A stretch of 64,000 bases of DNA. Source: Allium sativum (taxonomy: Eukaryota > Streptophyta > Magnoliopsida > Asparagales > Amaryllidaceae). The stretch is taken from the NCBI GenBank assembly GCA_030737875.1, contig CM060920.1, forward strand, positions 480,282,861 to 480,346,860, written 5' to 3'. Below the pieces are notes generated by a model. That model was not told the DNA's origin and made no database searches. It saw only the letters and a program-made list of their open reading frames with translations. Numbering within the stretch: position 1 is the first letter of the stretch; every line of letters starts with the position of its first letter. Positions 60,561 through 64,000 of the stretch are shown here, in pieces. The position numbers were made by a program, and so were the translations under genes.

Positions 60561-63375
60561 TAACTCGACTCGACTAATTCACTTTGTAAAGATTCCTTTT
60601 TTAACAATGTTTTATTCATTTGAAAAGATTTACTTTTAAATAACGGTTCTACACTTTAAAAATGATTTCCTTTTTATAACGTTTCCTTTTCAATTCTATT
60701 GTAAATGGTTTACAAATATTCCCTTTTCAAATTTATTCTTGAAATATTCTAACTCCTTAAATTCTCTGAAAAATTCGCCATAACCTCCTTTGTAACGGGA
60801 GCATCGGGAAAATCCCCAAACCCGCCACACAGGCCTTTCCATTCAAAAAGAAAATGGTTAGTAATTATTTCCTTTTTGAATATCTCCTATTTACAAATAT
60901 TCCAATTTATAAACATTTTTATTTATAAATATTCCACTTTATAAATATCTCTTATTTATAAATATCCCATTTTATAAATATTCTATTTTCAATATCACTT
61001 TGAAAATCCCCTTATCAACATTTCGGTATGTTGTGGTATTCAATCATATCAAATCACGATGTTCAATATCGTCCAAGTACATATAATCGCCCACAGATTT
61101 TATATCACATCATATAACAATATATGAAAAACAATAAAATAACTATTGAGGAATCCAGTAGGATTCCTCCAACCTGTTTTACTGCATCCACAGATGTTAC
61201 ATAATATGATTATCATCACTTTCAGTTCAATATAAATTATTCTGATAGCAGAATCAATGCATAAATATTTAACGGTTTATATATATATATATAATATCCA
61301 CTAACTGACTAGCAGTTCAATCAATCAACCAACACACAGCAATCAACAGATGATTAACAGTTCTAAAAATACATTATAAAAATATAACTGTTCAAAGTTG
61401 GTGAGTTTTACTCACATTGGCAGTTCATCGTTAAAGAACGATAAAAAGTTATTTGATTTGAATCAAACAATTTATTTCTCCATAAATTCATACGAGCTCG
61501 GATTCACTTCCAATCAGCTTCATTGTGAAGCTCTCGTCCATACGGTCCCAACGCGACAAACCGTTCGCAATTCTGATTAGGTATGACAAAGTTATCGAAT
61601 AAACAAGTTTGTACATCGATTTAAAATATAAAATAAAACTTGATTAATTCGGATGGGCTTCACCTTTAAATATCGGCCCAATTTCACTTTCAAAAGCCCA
61701 GCCCACTATTCCTTTTCTTCCCCAAATCCATCGTGTATCACCGCTCCTCACACAGCAAACTCTCGACGTGGTCCTCCCATTACCTCTCCTTACTTCCTTT
61801 ATGAAATTTCAAACCGAAACCAACACTAAACTTCTCGTTCGAAGCACTTCCCCTTCATACCCTCAACACCCTACTCGACATTGTAAATCATAGTGCGTCG
61901 GAACCCTTCGAAGGCCACACGGTACAGGCGATCGACATTCTTTAGCACGGAACCCCTCAAACTAAGCCTATACGTGTGCCTCGCCTTCCCGAGTTCACCC
62001 ATCATCACCCCGGGTCCTCTGTCGCCACTCACAAAGTACGGCATCGAACCCAAATCGACGCTGTATAGAATGACTTCAGAAAAATCAGCGTCGAGCTGTT
62101 TGAAACCAACATTGGATCGAAGCACAAGTTAAGAGGATAATAGATATGTATGTTTTAGGATTTATTGATTTTGTTTGGGATTGTTTTGATTTTTCTAAGG
62201 ATGAACTTTGCTGTGAATTTTATTCTAAGTAACAGCGCATTGTTAGGAGAATGGGATTAGGTTTAGAAAAGTTTGAAGGGGGTATTTATAACTAAGACAA
62301 ATATCTAGATATTTTCGTAGAGGGAATATTCCCGGTATATTCTCCATTGTTAACTCGTTTCTGACTTCTAAAAATTCGTGTGATCACACATGATACCCAA
62401 AAATCACCAAACTGGACATGTAGCTAGAGTTCGATATTATGGTCCCAACGAAACTGCTTTCATCGAATTCCGACTTCGTATGCCCACACAGCGTATTTTT
62501 AACTGTCGAAATACTGACTGTTTCTCACTCTAAAAATCCGTACGGCCACATAGTGACTCTAAAAATCACGAAACTGGAAATCTAACAACTATTTGACATT
62601 GCGGATCCAACAAAATTGGTTTCGTTGAATTCCGACTTCGTTTGCAAAACTGGCTATTTTTAAAGCTCTGGATGACCCATTTAAATATATAAATATATTT
62701 AAATATAATTAAATTAAATATAAATAAATTTATATTATCGTATATCTCCATATATGATATCGTACAGCTCTAGAATATCATATCAGAATTTATAGTTTGA
62801 TATTTCAGATTCCATATTATCTCGATATTCAATTTATATCGAAAACCCTTTTATAACGTAAATAAAGCGTTGCAAAATATAAAGGAATTCCACAGCGACT
62901 TTTCTGAAATTTGATTTGGACATATCTCAAAATCTACATGACGAAATCCCGATTTTTCTCTTCCACTAGAAAGATATACTCCACCAGCTCCACACGTTTC
63001 TTGTTTCATAGAAATCCGATTTAAAACGAACCCTGTATATTCAGTTGAAGTTCGAATCGCCAATTTACGAACTGCAACGCCATTTCAAGCTCGATTTTAA
63101 TTATAATAAAATTATACGTTCAAACTGACGTCGATGGAATATATTCGTCCATATAATTCAACTCTAAGCTGAATTAAATCTAAGGGATGACCCCGTTCAC
63201 AGAATATTGTGATTTCCAATATTTTTGATTATTTCTGAATTAAATATATTATTCTATTATTTAATTTAATTAAATATTCACTATAATTTAATTAACGACG
63301 ATTTAGTTCCCTAAATCATTATTTATATAATTAAATAAATTAATTATAATACCTCTGACAATGCGGGTCATTACA

Positions 63376-63535
63376 AGTGTATCAAATATATTATCACCAA
63401 CGGTTGGGAGATACCCACCGTTTCCCAAAAGGACAACATCAAAAGAATAAAGAAGTAAGTGAAATTTCTCTAAATAGGTGATAATACACCCTAATTGGGA
63501 GCTGTTGGCTAGCTTTTTGACTAAGCCACCAAGGT
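63376..63535 (-). repeat. A: 5' LTR, resumed after B
   Basis: AGTGT (63376-63380) is the right target duplication. The next 150 bp or so align with B LTR sequence at 46257-46400: TATCACCAACGGTTGGGA, GGTGATAATACACCCTA and a GACTAAGCCA-like stretch. The alignment fades at about 63530. Confidence 0.75.
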
Positions 63536-64000
63536 CCACACACGAGGAAGACGTGATGTTTCGTTCCTTTGACCCGTAAAGTCTCAATCGCGATTGCTCC
63601 ATCCAGGTCGGTTCGCTGTGTCTTCTCCAGCTTGAGATCGCCCCTTGCAGCCTCGAACCGATCCGTCCACAGCGACTCGATCCGATCTAGGCCCAGGAGA
63701 CAAGGAGATGGCTGAGACCAAGTCATCCACGATCCGAGAATGCAGGATCTCGTGACACCTGTCCATAACTATCATATTGACCAATTCTCCATCAAACCAC
63801 AAACCAGTCCGAGATTCTCGAGATGTGTGCCACGTATGACCACGATCTGCCTGAGGAAATCATCTATAAATAGCCCAGAACTTGGCATTTTTGGGGATCT
63901 TTTTTGGCAATTTTGAGTTCTGTATCCACCATTATCACACATCCATTATTATTCAGAGTTGTTTCGAAATTATTGAGTGAATTCAACATTGTAAGAGTGA
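63536..64000 (+). promoter_or_regulatory. Unassigned promoter-like sequence at the right edge (TATA at 63865-63872)
   Basis: The A LTR similarity ends near 63530 and base composition becomes balanced. CATCTATAAATAGCCCAG is a strong plant TATA box with a T-rich leader-like stretch after it. Upstream are short repeats of GATCCGA and CTCGA. This could be the U3/R of another LTR element or a divergent part of A. It is cut by the window edge and I see no coding frame with protein character. Confidence 0.4.

Larger units (their letters stand above)
45517..63375 (-). mobile_element. B: long-LTR, non-coding (LARD-like) retrotransposon inserted in the A LTR
   Basis: On the minus strand: 5' LTR 63375-57487 (5889 bp), PBS, internal region 57486-56090 (1397 bp, no gag or pol), PPT and 3' LTR 56089-45517 (10573 bp, about 6000 bp without the CACTA insertion). 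AGTGT flanks both ends. The LTRs differ by about 2% by eye in the block I compared. Long LTRs around a short non-coding core fit the large retrotransposon derivative class, and it would depend on proteins of another element. It is a member of the same family as its target A. Confidence 0.9.
57487..63375 (-). repeat. B 5' LTR (5889 bp), with the empty CACTA site
   Basis: Plus-strand ends are TGTAACGACCCGG and CGGGTCATTACA. It matches the other LTR from 57727 on. The unoccupied CACTA target GAATCCAGTAGGATTCC is at about 61152-61168. A hairpin minisatellite lies at 59430-60560 and a minus-strand TATA box at 62282-62291. Confidence 0.9.

Noticed and set aside
45901..63375. Segmental duplication of host DNA
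   Set aside because: The two copies are bounded by TG..CA ends, PBS, PPT and a 5-bp target duplication, so they are LTRs of one element.

Overview
This is plant nuclear DNA, almost certainly from a flowering plant, and it consists of nested transposable elements with no intact host gene. I cannot name the species. The evidence is a set of long LTRs ending TGT..ACA, primer-binding sites of the TGGTATCAGAGC (initiator tRNA-Met) type, Ty3/gypsy gag-pol pieces with a Tekay/Del-like C-terminal chromodomain, 5-bp target-site duplications, and a CACTA (En/Spm) DNA transposon with a 3-bp duplication.

I resolve eight elements and label them here. R1 (+ strand) runs from before the window to 9839. C (- strand) is an internal stub at 9840-10163 plus a 5' LTR at 10164-16219. 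D (+ strand) is a pol 3' end, PPT and 3' LTR, split into 16220-17343, 26994-27387 and 37910-39810. E (+ strand, 17344-26988, TSD TCGTT) and F (- strand, 27388-37904, imperfect TSD) both sit inside the D LTR. A (- strand, 39811-45516 and 63381 onward) is the apparent base element, with D in its left LTR. B (- strand, 45517-63375, TSD AGTGT) sits in A's right LTR. The CACTA element (49306-53875, TSD CAG) sits inside one LTR of B. The nesting reads A contains D contains C contains R1; D also contains E and F; A also contains B, which contains the CACTA element. Two links rest on one visible flank only: D in A, and R1 in C.

The coding content is retroelement protein only. R1 has an open gag-protease frame (2857-4539) and a frameshifted RT/RNase H. 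Its integrase is missing, replaced by a second, diverged protease fragment. E keeps a 187-codon frame that joins the gag N-terminus directly to the chromodomain tail. D keeps only the last part of pol. F keeps every gag-pol domain, all with stops, frameshifts and lost active-site residues. A and B have very long LTRs and short internal regions with no recognisable coding content. No element here looks autonomous.

The most informative region is the CACTA insertion. The other LTR of B preserves the empty site, so the insertion can be read base by base. The element carries three exons of a plastid FtsH-like (FTSHI-type) gene on its minus strand, a captured host gene fragment with one stop codon and one damaged splice acceptor. 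Other points of note are hairpin-forming minisatellite arrays inside the B and E LTRs, GTCGAC palindromes upstream of the TATA box in R1 and F, a replaced U5 end in one LTR of B, and a deletion with a templated filler in one LTR of E. I found no tRNA, rRNA, CRISPR array or intact cellular gene.
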